From the NCBI GenBank assembly GCA_002721105.1, contig PBJL01000033.1, forward strand, positions 53,831 to 117,830: DNA of 64,000 bases, written 5' to 3'. A model generated the notes under the pieces. It had not been told where the DNA came from, did not search any database, and was given only the letters and a program-made list of their open reading frames with translations. The translations under genes and the position numbers were made by a program. Below are positions 48,499 to 55,931 of this stretch, piece after piece. The first letter of the stretch is position 1; every line of letters starts with the position of its first letter. Origin of the DNA: Acidiferrobacteraceae bacterium. Its GTDB lineage: Bacteria; Pseudomonadota; Gammaproteobacteria; Arenicellales; UBA868.

Positions 48499-49515
48499 TT
48501 AATTTTCTGGCTGCGGTTCACGATCGAGTAAATTTTGGACCGCAGTCATTGGGTTGGTTCCCTCAAATAGAATCCGGTAGATCTGCTCGGTTATTGGCAA
48601 CTCAATACGAAGTGCAATACTTTTGTCAAATAGTGCTCGAGCGCTATTGATACCTTCTGCCTCTTGATTAATTTCTTTAAGAACTTCAGGCAAACTTCTC
48701 CCTTCTCCTAAGCCGATCCCTAATCGCCGGTTTCTAGATTGGTTGTCCGTGCATGTTAGTACTATGTCACCAATACCAGCTAGCCCCATGAATGTCTCGA
48801 TTTGCCCGCCTAGCGCGATACCAATACGAACCATCTCTGCTAGCCCTCGAGTAATGAGAGCGGAGCGTGCATTTACACCGAGTTGAAGGCCGTCGCTAAT
48901 GCCGGCCGCTATTGCAACAATATTTTTGATTGCTCCCCCAAGCTGCACTCCAACGAGATCAGTAGTGGTGTAAATACGAATTGGATGGGTTCGAAACCAT
49001 GACGCAAACTGATTAGCGATCTGTATTTTTGCCGAAGCTAACGTCAGAGCAGCGGGGAGTTGGGCGACGATTTCGTTAGCAAAACTTGGACCAGATAAGA
49101 CGCCATAAAGAGGGGACTGTCCCATTATTTGCCTGAAAATTTCATGCAAGAATTCTCCGTTTGTTGAATCTATTCCTTTAGTACCACAACAAAAATATAA
49201 GGTCTTATCAGACAAGGGAATTTCATTTTTTAATGTGACTAGTGTAGAACTAAAAGCGTGGCTCGGCACAGCAATGACAAATTTAGAGGCACGATTGGCT
49301 ACTAAATTTAAATCAGTTGTTGGGATGATATTGTTGGATAAACTGAGTCCTGACAGGTATCTGGAGTTGTAATTTGTTTGTATTATTGATGCGATATGTT
49401 CGGCATTCCTCCCCCAAAGAAACACAGTTTGATGTTTTTTGGCCAGATGCATTGCCAATGCGGTTCCCCAGGAACCTGCACCAAGGACAACCAATGCATC
49501 TGGACTTGAGGCCAT
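48499..49515 (-). CDS. gpsA: glycerol-3-phosphate dehydrogenase [NAD(P)+]
   Basis: GpsA reduces dihydroxyacetone phosphate to glycerol-3-phosphate, the backbone of phospholipids. The 338-residue product has VVLGAGSWGTALAMHLAKK, FLWGRN, VIAVPSHAF, CGTKGIDSTNGEF, the catalytic GVLSGPSFANEI, and GVQLGGAIKNIVAIAAGISDGL with the active-site Lys, then TRGLAEMVRIGIALGG. It lies 31 bp downstream of secB, in the common secB-gpsA order. Length is normal (339 in E. coli). Confidence 0.97.
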   Translation of the reverse strand: MASSPDALVVLGAGSWGTALAMHLAKKHQTVFLWGRNAEHIASIIQTNYNSRYLSGLSLSNNIIPTTDLNLVANRASKFVIAVPSHAFSSTLVTLKNEIPLSDKTLYFCCGTKGIDSTNGEFLHEIFRQIMGQSPLYGVLSGPSFANEIVAQLPAALTLASAKIQIANQFASWFRTHPIRIYTTTDLVGVQLGGAIKNIVAIAAGISDGLQLGVNARSALITRGLAEMVRIGIALGGQIETFMGLAGIGDIVLTCTDNQSRNRRLGIGLGEGRSLPEVLKEINQEAEGINSARALFDKSIALRIELPITEQIYRILFEGTNPMTAVQNLLDREPQPEN

Positions 49516-49546
49516 TCGGATTCGCCAGTTTATATGCTATATATTT

Positions 49547-50014
49547 CTAATTAATGCTGTCACTTACGATGTGATCAGAAGCTTTTTTGTGTTCGTACAT
49601 AGCGTAAAAATTAATAGGTTCTAATAAAAAGATTGGAAACCCACCTCGAGATATTAATTGTCCTACTTGCTCGCGCAAAAACGGGAATAAAGCATTAGGG
49701 CAGTCTGCTCCCAGTACTCTTTCTAGCTCTTGATCTCTGATGCCCTTGATAGTGAAAGTACCTGCCTGCTGCACTTCAGCGATAAAGGATGTTTCGTTTT
49801 CAATAGTCGCCTTTACGGTCCCTTTTAGAACAACTTCATAAATATTGTGGGATTCGTTAAGTAGTTGATAAGCGATGTTTAAGTCGAAATCGATTTTAGG
49901 GTGGTAATCAGAAATATTTATGTTCGAAAAAATTTCTGGCGCACGAGGAGACTCAAAAGAGGCATCCTTGAGATAGATACCGTTAATGTGGAAGATTATC
50001 GTTTCGTCTTCCAT
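49547..50014 (-). CDS. secB: protein-export chaperone SecB
   Basis: SecB is a tetrameric chaperone that keeps preproteins unfolded and hands them to SecA. The 155-residue product shows FHINGIYLKDASFESPRAPEIF, YEVVLKGTVKATIENETSFIAEVQQAGTF (in two blocks) and the highly conserved CPNALFPFLREQV and SRGGFPIFLLEPINF. The length equals E. coli SecB (155). It is encoded between the rhodanese gene and gpsA. grxC, normally next to secB, is absent here. Confidence 0.96.
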   Translation of the reverse strand: MEDETIIFHINGIYLKDASFESPRAPEIFSNINISDYHPKIDFDLNIAYQLLNESHNIYEVVLKGTVKATIENETSFIAEVQQAGTFTIKGIRDQELERVLGADCPNALFPFLREQVGQLISRGGFPIFLLEPINFYAMYEHKKASDHIVSDSIN

Positions 50015-50050
50015 GAGCGTTAGAGTTCCGATATTTTCTTATTCATTTGT

Positions 50051-50473
50051 TTAGCGCTCAAGGGGGAGGTTCTCTTTTTCCCAGGAACCTAGCCCCCCAG
50101 TTAAAGTGCAGAGATTAGAGAAACCATTCTTTTTTAAAATCGTGGCAGCTTGATTACTTTTTTGTGGGGCTCGACTTGAAAGAACGATAGGCACCCCTTT
50201 TTTGCGATATTTCTCCAGTCGCCCAAGATCTTTTTGCAACTGGCCAATAGGAAGATTTATTGCTTTAGGGATATGACCTTTTTTGAATTGTGCCGGTTCC
50301 CCGACGTCTAACACTAGTGCACCTTCATGATTCATGAGTTGCGGTAGCTCTAATGCGCTAATGGGTTTGATTCCTGTACTTTTTCGGCGCAGCGGCTCAA
50401 GTGATAACAGGGCTATGATCGCAATTAATGCGGCGAATAAATACCAATTTTGTGTGAAAAATTCTAGATCCAT
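50051..50473 (-). CDS. rhodanese-like domain protein (YibN-like), membrane-anchored
   Basis: The 140-residue protein has one N-terminal membrane helix (about 8-26; LFAALIAIIALLSLEPL) and a single rhodanese domain. Family features are ALVLDVGEPAQFKKGHIPKAINLPIGQL and GGLGSWEKENLP. The active-site position of catalytic rhodaneses (Cys) reads VLSSRAPQKS, so the nucleophile appears to be Ser instead of Cys, and persulfide transfer activity is doubtful. Position upstream of secB and gpsA matches yibN of Gammaproteobacteria. Confidence 0.88.
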   Translation of the reverse strand: MDLEFFTQNWYLFAALIAIIALLSLEPLRRKSTGIKPISALELPQLMNHEGALVLDVGEPAQFKKGHIPKAINLPIGQLQKDLGRLEKYRKKGVPIVLSSRAPQKSNQAATILKKNGFSNLCTLTGGLGSWEKENLPLER

Positions 50474-51187
50474 GCGAAGGCTTATCGTGTTCGTTACATA
50501 ATTTAGGATAGTTTACGGCATTATTTGGGAGTTAGTCCTTTGAACCGACGAATTTTCTAACATTTATTTCCTAGGAAAAAGTGCCCCCCATTATTTTCAT
50601 TGATTAAAAAATACCTAGATTGTTAACGCGATAATGAATTTTGTTGGCGTACTTACGTTAAGCAAGGATTTGTTTGTTCCTAAGAGCCGAGAGATATTGA
50701 AAATATATTGTTTCGCTAAGTTTCTAATTGGTCAACTAGACCCTGCACGGTGGTTTCCTTAGTGGTAGTTATATCCAGAATCCCCAAGCGAAGGGGTCGC
50801 CCGATTACCTTAAGCTCTCGCGAGACTTTCCCCAGGTCGCCTTCACCTTCATCGAAACGACTTATCTTTTTTTCAGCAATTTCTTGGGATTTTGAAGTGA
50901 TTGCTACTATTAGAATACAGTTATTTGATATATTGGAAAATCCTTTTGTAACATATATATTATACGATAATATTAGAATTTGCCTTAAATTTTATGAAAC
51001 CTGTGCTCAGGTTCACTAATTGCTTTGGAATGTGGTTATTTTCTGCCTGATCAGGTTAACAAACGTCTTAAGCATTTTTATGTTACCGTCAAGCTAACCA
51101 TGCTATTTTTAATTAGTTTAGCGTGAGGCTTCACATCTGTTTTGTTTACTAAGAACATCTAAGGATGGATACGGCTCCATTATCATT
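50474..51187. other. 714-bp AT-rich gap with possible gene remnant
   Basis: This long spacer lies between the divergent rhodanese and ctpA genes, where many relatives carry gpmI and envC. A minus-strand frame stays open for about 90 codons (about 50716-50990). It reads like protein in part (SKSQEIAEKKISRFDEGEGD; PLRLGILDITTTKETTVQGL) but has no ATG, GTG or TTG start. A plus-strand frame at 50750-51019 is rich in Ser, Arg and Ile and looks like its shadow. I recognise no family. The rest is AT-rich and probably contains the two promoters. Confidence 0.4.
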
Positions 51188-52507
51188 ATGACAAAAATTT
51201 CCCTTTTCCCAAATGGCCGTCGATGGCTTTTGGTATTCTCCGTTGGGTTTGCTATAGCAATACCCAGTTCCATTGTGCCGGCATCAGATGTTGAAAATCT
51301 ACCGATCGAAGATCTTCGATTATTTTCGGAGGTGTTTTCTAGGATTAAGTCTGAATATTTCGAAGATATTGGAGATACCAGGCTTCTTGAAGGTGCAATA
51401 AACGGCATGCTTGAGGCGCTAGACCCACATTCAGTGTATCTCGATCCAACAACTTATCGTGAACTAAATATTGATACCCAAGGTGAGTTTGGGGGGCTAG
51501 GAATCGAAATTTCTATTGAAGATAATGCCATAAAAGTTGTCTCTCCTATTGATGGTACGCCCGCATACGAAGCAGGAATTCTAGCCGGAGATCGTATTAT
51601 CAAATTGGATGATGTTTTGGTGAGCGGGATGTCTGTTGACGAGGCAGTGGGGATGATGCGGGGGGAGCCGGGCACAGAGATTCGGTTGCTGATCTTAAGA
51701 GAGAACGAGACTGAACCTCTTGAAATCGAATTAAAAAGAGCGATTATTCGACTAGATAGCGTGTCGAGCAGGTTATTAAATCCAGAGTTTGGTTACTTAA
51801 GAGTTTCCCAGTTTCAACCCGGGACGTCCGAGGAGATTAGATCGCAATTGGATTTGTTAAGAAATAACTCACAAAATCAATTGGACGGTCTGGTTCTGGA
51901 CCTTCGCGATAATCCAGGAGGTATTTTAGGTAGTGCAGTTGCTGTAACCGACCTGTTCCTTAGAAAAGGCCGAATTGTTACCACTCGCGGCCGGAGTGAG
52001 AAGTCTGAGGTCACCTACAACGCCACCCCAATTGACATATTGGGTGGGAAACCGATGGTAGTGATCGTAAATGGCGGTTCAGCATCTGCTTCAGAAATCG
52101 TTGCCGGTGCCCTACAGGATCATAAGAGAGCAGTGATTATGGGCGAAAGGACATTTGGCAAGGGTTCAGTTCAGACAATTTTGCCAATGGAAAATCGTGG
52201 CGCTTTAAAATTAACAACTGCTCTATACTATACGCCGAATAATCGGTCGATTCAGGCGAGCGGCATCGTTCCTGATGTTGTGACGAACTCGCTCACCTTC
52301 GTCTCAAATGATATGGGTAGTCTCGATTTTAGAGAACGTGATTTGCCAGGATATATAAAAAATGAAGGTGGTGACGAAGTATTGGATAGTGAGGATGGCG
52401 GTATCGGCGCACTAACTTCGACTCAAAATGATAGTCAAATTCAGCAAGCGGTGAATTTGCTGAAGAGCATGGTTATTGCTCGAGGATTCAGCAATCTAAC
52501 TAATTAG
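51188..52507 (+). CDS. C-terminal processing peptidase, S41 family
   Basis: CtpA-type proteases trim or degrade envelope proteins in the periplasm. The 439-residue protein has a signal peptide (to about residue 32), a helical N-terminal region with EALDPHSVYLD, and a PDZ domain at about 90-175 (GEFGGLGIEISIEDNAIKVV; AGDRIIKLDDV). The S41 core carries the catalytic Ser in NGGSASASEIVAGAL and Lys in GERTFGKGSVQ, and GLVLDLRDNPGG. In many Gammaproteobacteria it follows envC, which is absent here. The C-terminus has an acidic tail of about 60 residues. Confidence 0.93.
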   Translation: MTKISLFPNGRRWLLVFSVGFAIAIPSSIVPASDVENLPIEDLRLFSEVFSRIKSEYFEDIGDTRLLEGAINGMLEALDPHSVYLDPTTYRELNIDTQGEFGGLGIEISIEDNAIKVVSPIDGTPAYEAGILAGDRIIKLDDVLVSGMSVDEAVGMMRGEPGTEIRLLILRENETEPLEIELKRAIIRLDSVSSRLLNPEFGYLRVSQFQPGTSEEIRSQLDLLRNNSQNQLDGLVLDLRDNPGGILGSAVAVTDLFLRKGRIVTTRGRSEKSEVTYNATPIDILGGKPMVVIVNGGSASASEIVAGALQDHKRAVIMGERTFGKGSVQTILPMENRGALKLTTALYYTPNNRSIQASGIVPDVVTNSLTFVSNDMGSLDFRERDLPGYIKNEGGDEVLDSEDGGIGALTSTQNDSQIQQAVNLLKSMVIARGFSNLTN

Positions 52508-52559
52508 TGGGTCAACTATCGCCACAAATTTAGTTCCCACGCATAAAGCAAGATAGTTT

Positions 52560-53036
52560 TTATTGTGTTTGACAGAGCCATGAACTTAATTGAGCCTCAG
52601 TAGGGCCATCAAACAACCATCTAGCGCCAGGAGTAATTTTTGTGGTTGGTAACATTACCTGAGAATCGTTTTCAGGCCCAATCCACTTCATCACATGTTG
52701 GTTGCCAGGAGCGCAGTTTTTTTCTGAAAATACTTCGCAGAATTCAAAACCAACTTGTGCCACCCTATATACAGATTGTTTCAGTGGTAGATTGTGGCAT
52801 CCGGGTTGTGTGGTTCCCATTAAAAACAACAGCTCTCTTTCTTGATTTTTCTCGTTAATGCTGTAAAAGCGAATACCAGATTCTTTTGGCGATATAAAAA
52901 GCGCTCCTCGTTGACCGCAACCAGTTAGCAAAAGGAAAAAAGATATAACAATCACCGCGGTTGATGCTTCTTTTCGGCCGCAGCAAAATCTGAGACCATA
53001 ATTCTTATTACACTGAAAACTGTATGGTGAATTCAC
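52560..53036 (-). CDS. LptM-like lipoprotein with C-terminal extension
   Basis: The 158-residue product has a basic N-terminus, a hydrophobic signal (about 25-38) and lipobox LLTGC with acceptor Cys40. It is followed by GQRGALFIS, the pattern of the short lipoprotein LptM/YifL (CGxKGxLxxP), which helps mature the LPS translocon LptDE. LptM normally ends soon after. Here about 110 residues follow with two pairs of cysteines (GCHNLP, EFCEVF, NCAPGN, WLCQTQ) and a compact, Trp-ending tail. It starts 4 bp after argH and is probably co-transcribed with it. In Pseudomonas the lppL-lysA genes lie beside argH, so the neighbourhood partly agrees. The role of the extra domain is unknown. Confidence 0.7.
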   Translation of the reverse strand: MNSPYSFQCNKNYGLRFCCGRKEASTAVIVISFFLLLTGCGQRGALFISPKESGIRFYSINEKNQERELLFLMGTTQPGCHNLPLKQSVYRVAQVGFEFCEVFSEKNCAPGNQHVMKWIGPENDSQVMLPTTKITPGARWLFDGPTEAQLSSWLCQTQ

Positions 53037-53039
53037 GGC

Positions 53040-54428
53040 CTATTTGCGCTCTTTAAGTCGACCGCGCGCTTGTTTAATTTGTTGAATAACCTGCGCAGGC
53101 GCAGTTCCGCCGATGTGATTTCTTGACTTTACTGAGCCATCGACGGTCAAGATATCAAAAACATCGATCTTGATGTCACCACAGAGCTCTTGCAGAGATT
53201 TTAAGGATAGCTCTGATAGTTGGAGGTTATTTTTCTCAGCAGTAGCTACTGCACGACCCACTAAAGCGTGCGCATCACGAAAGGTTAGTCCCTTCAAAAC
53301 AAGATAATCTGCCAAATCTGTTGCCGTAGTATGGCCCTTGATGGCGGCCTCCCTCATTTTGTCATAATGGAATACTATATGTGGAATTATATTTCTTAGT
53401 ATTCTCAAGCAAGAAAGTACAGTATCGATACTGTCAAAGAGAGGTTCTTTATCCTCTTGATTATCACGGTTATAAGTTAAAGCTTGCCCCTTCATCAAAA
53501 CTAGAATTGCATTTAGATTCCCGATCACTCTTGCAGTTTTGCCTCTTATTAGCTCAACGACATCAGGATTTTTCTTTTGCGGCATAATGCTTGACCCAGT
53601 ACAAAATGCATCATCAATATCAATGAAATCAAAGGGCTGGGATGCCCATAGCGAAAGATCTTCGCAAATGCGTGATAAATGTATTGAAAGCATTGCTGAA
53701 GTAGATTGGAATTCTATTATGAAGTCTCGATCTGCTACAGCGTCCAGGGAGTTTCGAGAAACTTCGGGAAAACCCAGTTCTTTTGCAGTCATGTGTCGAT
53801 CAATAGGAAAGCTAGTACCCGCCAAAGCCCCTGATCCCAATGGCGAAACGTTAACTCGTTTTAGGCAATCATTATATCGGAGCCAATCTCGTTCTAGCAT
53901 TTCGGCCCACGCCATCAGGTGATGTCCGAGCGTCACAGGCTGCGCGTTTTGCAAGTGAGTCAAACCGGGTATTATCGTCTCATTTTCTCGTTCAGCAACG
54001 TTTATAAGTTCAGTTTGAAGAGCAATAATCTCTTGACCAATTTCACCTATAGCTTTACGTACATAAAGGCGTAAATCAGTTGCAATCTGATCATTTCTTG
54101 AACGAGCTGTATGAAGTTTTTTCCCGCTATCACCGATAAGGTCAATTAGCCGTGCTTCGACATTCATGTGTACGTCTTCATGATCATTTGACCAAGGAAA
54201 TTGATTGCTCTTAACTTCCTCCCATATTGTTTTAAGGCCGCTAATTATGGAGTCGCATTCTTTTTTTGTTAGTATTCCGCAATGTAGTAACATCTTTGCA
54301 TGAGCGCAAGACCCTAAAATATCTTGTTCAACTAATCGACGATCGAACGAATGAGACGCAGTAAAAGCTTCCGCTTCAGCGTCCACAGATTCGCTAAATC
54401 GCCCACTCCAAAGCTTGTCGATTACCAT
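53040..54428 (-). CDS. argH: argininosuccinate lyase
   Basis: ArgH splits argininosuccinate to arginine and fumarate, the last step of arginine synthesis. The 462-residue enzyme starts MVIDKLWSGRFSES. It includes HEDVHMNVEARLIDLIGDSG, KLHTARSRNDQIATDLRLYVR, GLTHLQNAQPVTLGHHLMAW, the signature loop GSSIMPQKKNPDVVELIRGK with the catalytic Ser, and KGQALTYNRDNQEDKEPLFD. Length is normal. It is followed 3 bp later by the extended lipoprotein gene. Confidence 0.97.
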   Translation of the reverse strand: MVIDKLWSGRFSESVDAEAEAFTASHSFDRRLVEQDILGSCAHAKMLLHCGILTKKECDSIISGLKTIWEEVKSNQFPWSNDHEDVHMNVEARLIDLIGDSGKKLHTARSRNDQIATDLRLYVRKAIGEIGQEIIALQTELINVAERENETIIPGLTHLQNAQPVTLGHHLMAWAEMLERDWLRYNDCLKRVNVSPLGSGALAGTSFPIDRHMTAKELGFPEVSRNSLDAVADRDFIIEFQSTSAMLSIHLSRICEDLSLWASQPFDFIDIDDAFCTGSSIMPQKKNPDVVELIRGKTARVIGNLNAILVLMKGQALTYNRDNQEDKEPLFDSIDTVLSCLRILRNIIPHIVFHYDKMREAAIKGHTTATDLADYLVLKGLTFRDAHALVGRAVATAEKNNLQLSELSLKSLQELCGDIKIDVFDILTVDGSVKSRNHIGGTAPAQVIQQIKQARGRLKERK

Positions 54429-54494
54429 TTCTTAGATAGAGTTTATTTAATAATTTGCTTAGTTTTTATAATATCGTTCAAAGAAATCAAAAAA

Positions 54495-55100
54495 TTAGCG
54501 CAGAACAGATAAATATAGAGACAGTGCTCGAATTTGTTCTGGTGATAATCTAAAAGCAATTGGACTCATAATTTGACTCCATCGCTTTTTAGATTTGAAC
54601 GCAATGAGCTGTTTTTCTGTATATTCAGGATGTTGACCTCCTACACGAGGAAATTTTGTTGGGATGCCAGCGCCGGTAGGCCCATGGCAACCCATACATG
54701 AAGGCACTTCCATGAGTTTAAATCCGCTTCGATATAGTTCTTCGCCCAATTTAACCATGTCGATTTCTTCATTTTTTAATGTCGATATGTGAATTTTTTG
54801 AGAAGAGTACCATGCATCCAAATCTGCCATGTCGTCATCTGTGAGGGTTTGGGCCAGGCCCATCATGATGGGGTTTTGCCGAATCCCCAATTTGAAATTC
54901 GCAAGTTGCTGAGCGATATAGCCGGGAACTTGCCCTGCCAATGATGGGAAATCACTATTATCGCTATTTCCATCGATTCCATGGCAAGCGCTACACACAA
55001 TAGACTTCTCTTGGCCGGTAGTTGGATCTCCCGCCGTGAAACCAACAGAGGGGATCATATACAGGTAAGATGCTATGACAATTAGTATTAGGCGGTTCAT
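54495..55100 (-). CDS. cytochrome c4 (di-heme)
   Basis: Cytochrome c4 is a periplasmic di-heme electron carrier that can feed terminal oxidases. The product from ATG 55100 has 201 residues, a signal peptide (about 1-22) and two similar class I domains. Heme sites are CSACHG in the first half and CMGCHG in the second, with methionines (MMGLAQTL and IMSPIAFRLS) as probable sixth ligands. AGGA lies 9 nt before the ATG, whereas the upstream TTG 55121 has no such site. In Pseudomonas and relatives a c4 gene lies divergent from engB and near polA, exactly as here. Confidence 0.93.
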   Translation of the reverse strand: MNRLILIVIASYLYMIPSVGFTAGDPTTGQEKSIVCSACHGIDGNSDNSDFPSLAGQVPGYIAQQLANFKLGIRQNPIMMGLAQTLTDDDMADLDAWYSSQKIHISTLKNEEIDMVKLGEELYRSGFKLMEVPSCMGCHGPTGAGIPTKFPRVGGQHPEYTEKQLIAFKSKKRWSQIMSPIAFRLSPEQIRALSLYLSVLR

Positions 55101-55256
55101 TAGAAAATATCCTTGATGCAATATAATCCTATTCTGGTCTTTTGATTCTAAAGATTAGCTAGTATAAAGTTGATTAGCCCTACTGAGCCGATTAAATGGG
55201 GCATCCTAATTTACTCGACATGTCGAGCTAAACCAAACACATGGTAATTATAACTC

Positions 55257-55931
55257 GTGACCCAAATTGTTACTGAACTTAAAGATCTTAGCTTAGCTCA
55301 CTTTATATCTAGCGCCCATCTGCCCCAACAATGGCCCGAAGATATAGGGGTAGAGGTGGCTTTTGCTGGCCGTTCTAACGTGGGTAAATCTAGCGCTATA
55401 AATGCAATAACTGGCCAATCTCGTTTAGCTCGTACCAGTAAAACCCCCGGAAGAACCCAACAAATTGTCTTTTTTGGCATCGATGATTTGAGAAGAATAG
55501 TGGATTTGCCGGGTTACGGTTATGCAAAAGTTCCCAAAGAGTTGCAAAGGCACTGGGGGAAAATGGTGCGTCTCTATCTCGAAAGTCGAAGATCTCTAAA
55601 GGCTTTGATTTTACCCATCGATATACGTCGTGGTGTAACTAATCTTGATCAACAGTTACTTGATTGGTGTAATGAGAGGAAACTAAGCGTCCATATATTG
55701 CTTACTAAAAGCGATAAACTGAGTCGCAGTAATGGAAAAAGAGCACTATTCGATATCGATAACGAAATTAAATCCAAGTTGGTTACTGTTCAGTTGTTTT
55801 CCGTCACGCGAAAAGTTGGCATTGTCGACGCTCGAATTAGATTATTAGCATGGCTGAAAGAACCACCTTCAACTATGAGCATCCGCCCAATTTTGACCAA
55901 CTCCAACGTCAACTCTGAGGGGAACGAGTAA
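55257..55931 (+). CDS. engB: ribosome biogenesis GTP-binding protein EngB (YsxC/YihA)
   Basis: EngB is an essential GTPase that acts in assembly of the 50S subunit. The 224-residue product has the P-loop FAGRSNVGKSSAINAI, G2 TSKTPGRTQQIVFF, G3 VDLPGYGYAKVPKE and G4 LLTKSDKLSR. The GTG start at 55257 gives the family N-terminus with AHFISSAHLPQQWPED. The last 25 residues, past the family core, overlap the 3' end of the convergent polA gene by 63 bp. engB-polA adjacency is standard in Gammaproteobacteria. Confidence 0.95.
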   Translation: MTQIVTELKDLSLAHFISSAHLPQQWPEDIGVEVAFAGRSNVGKSSAINAITGQSRLARTSKTPGRTQQIVFFGIDDLRRIVDLPGYGYAKVPKELQRHWGKMVRLYLESRRSLKALILPIDIRRGVTNLDQQLLDWCNERKLSVHILLTKSDKLSRSNGKRALFDIDNEIKSKLVTVQLFSVTRKVGIVDARIRLLAWLKEPPSTMSIRPILTNSNVNSEGNE

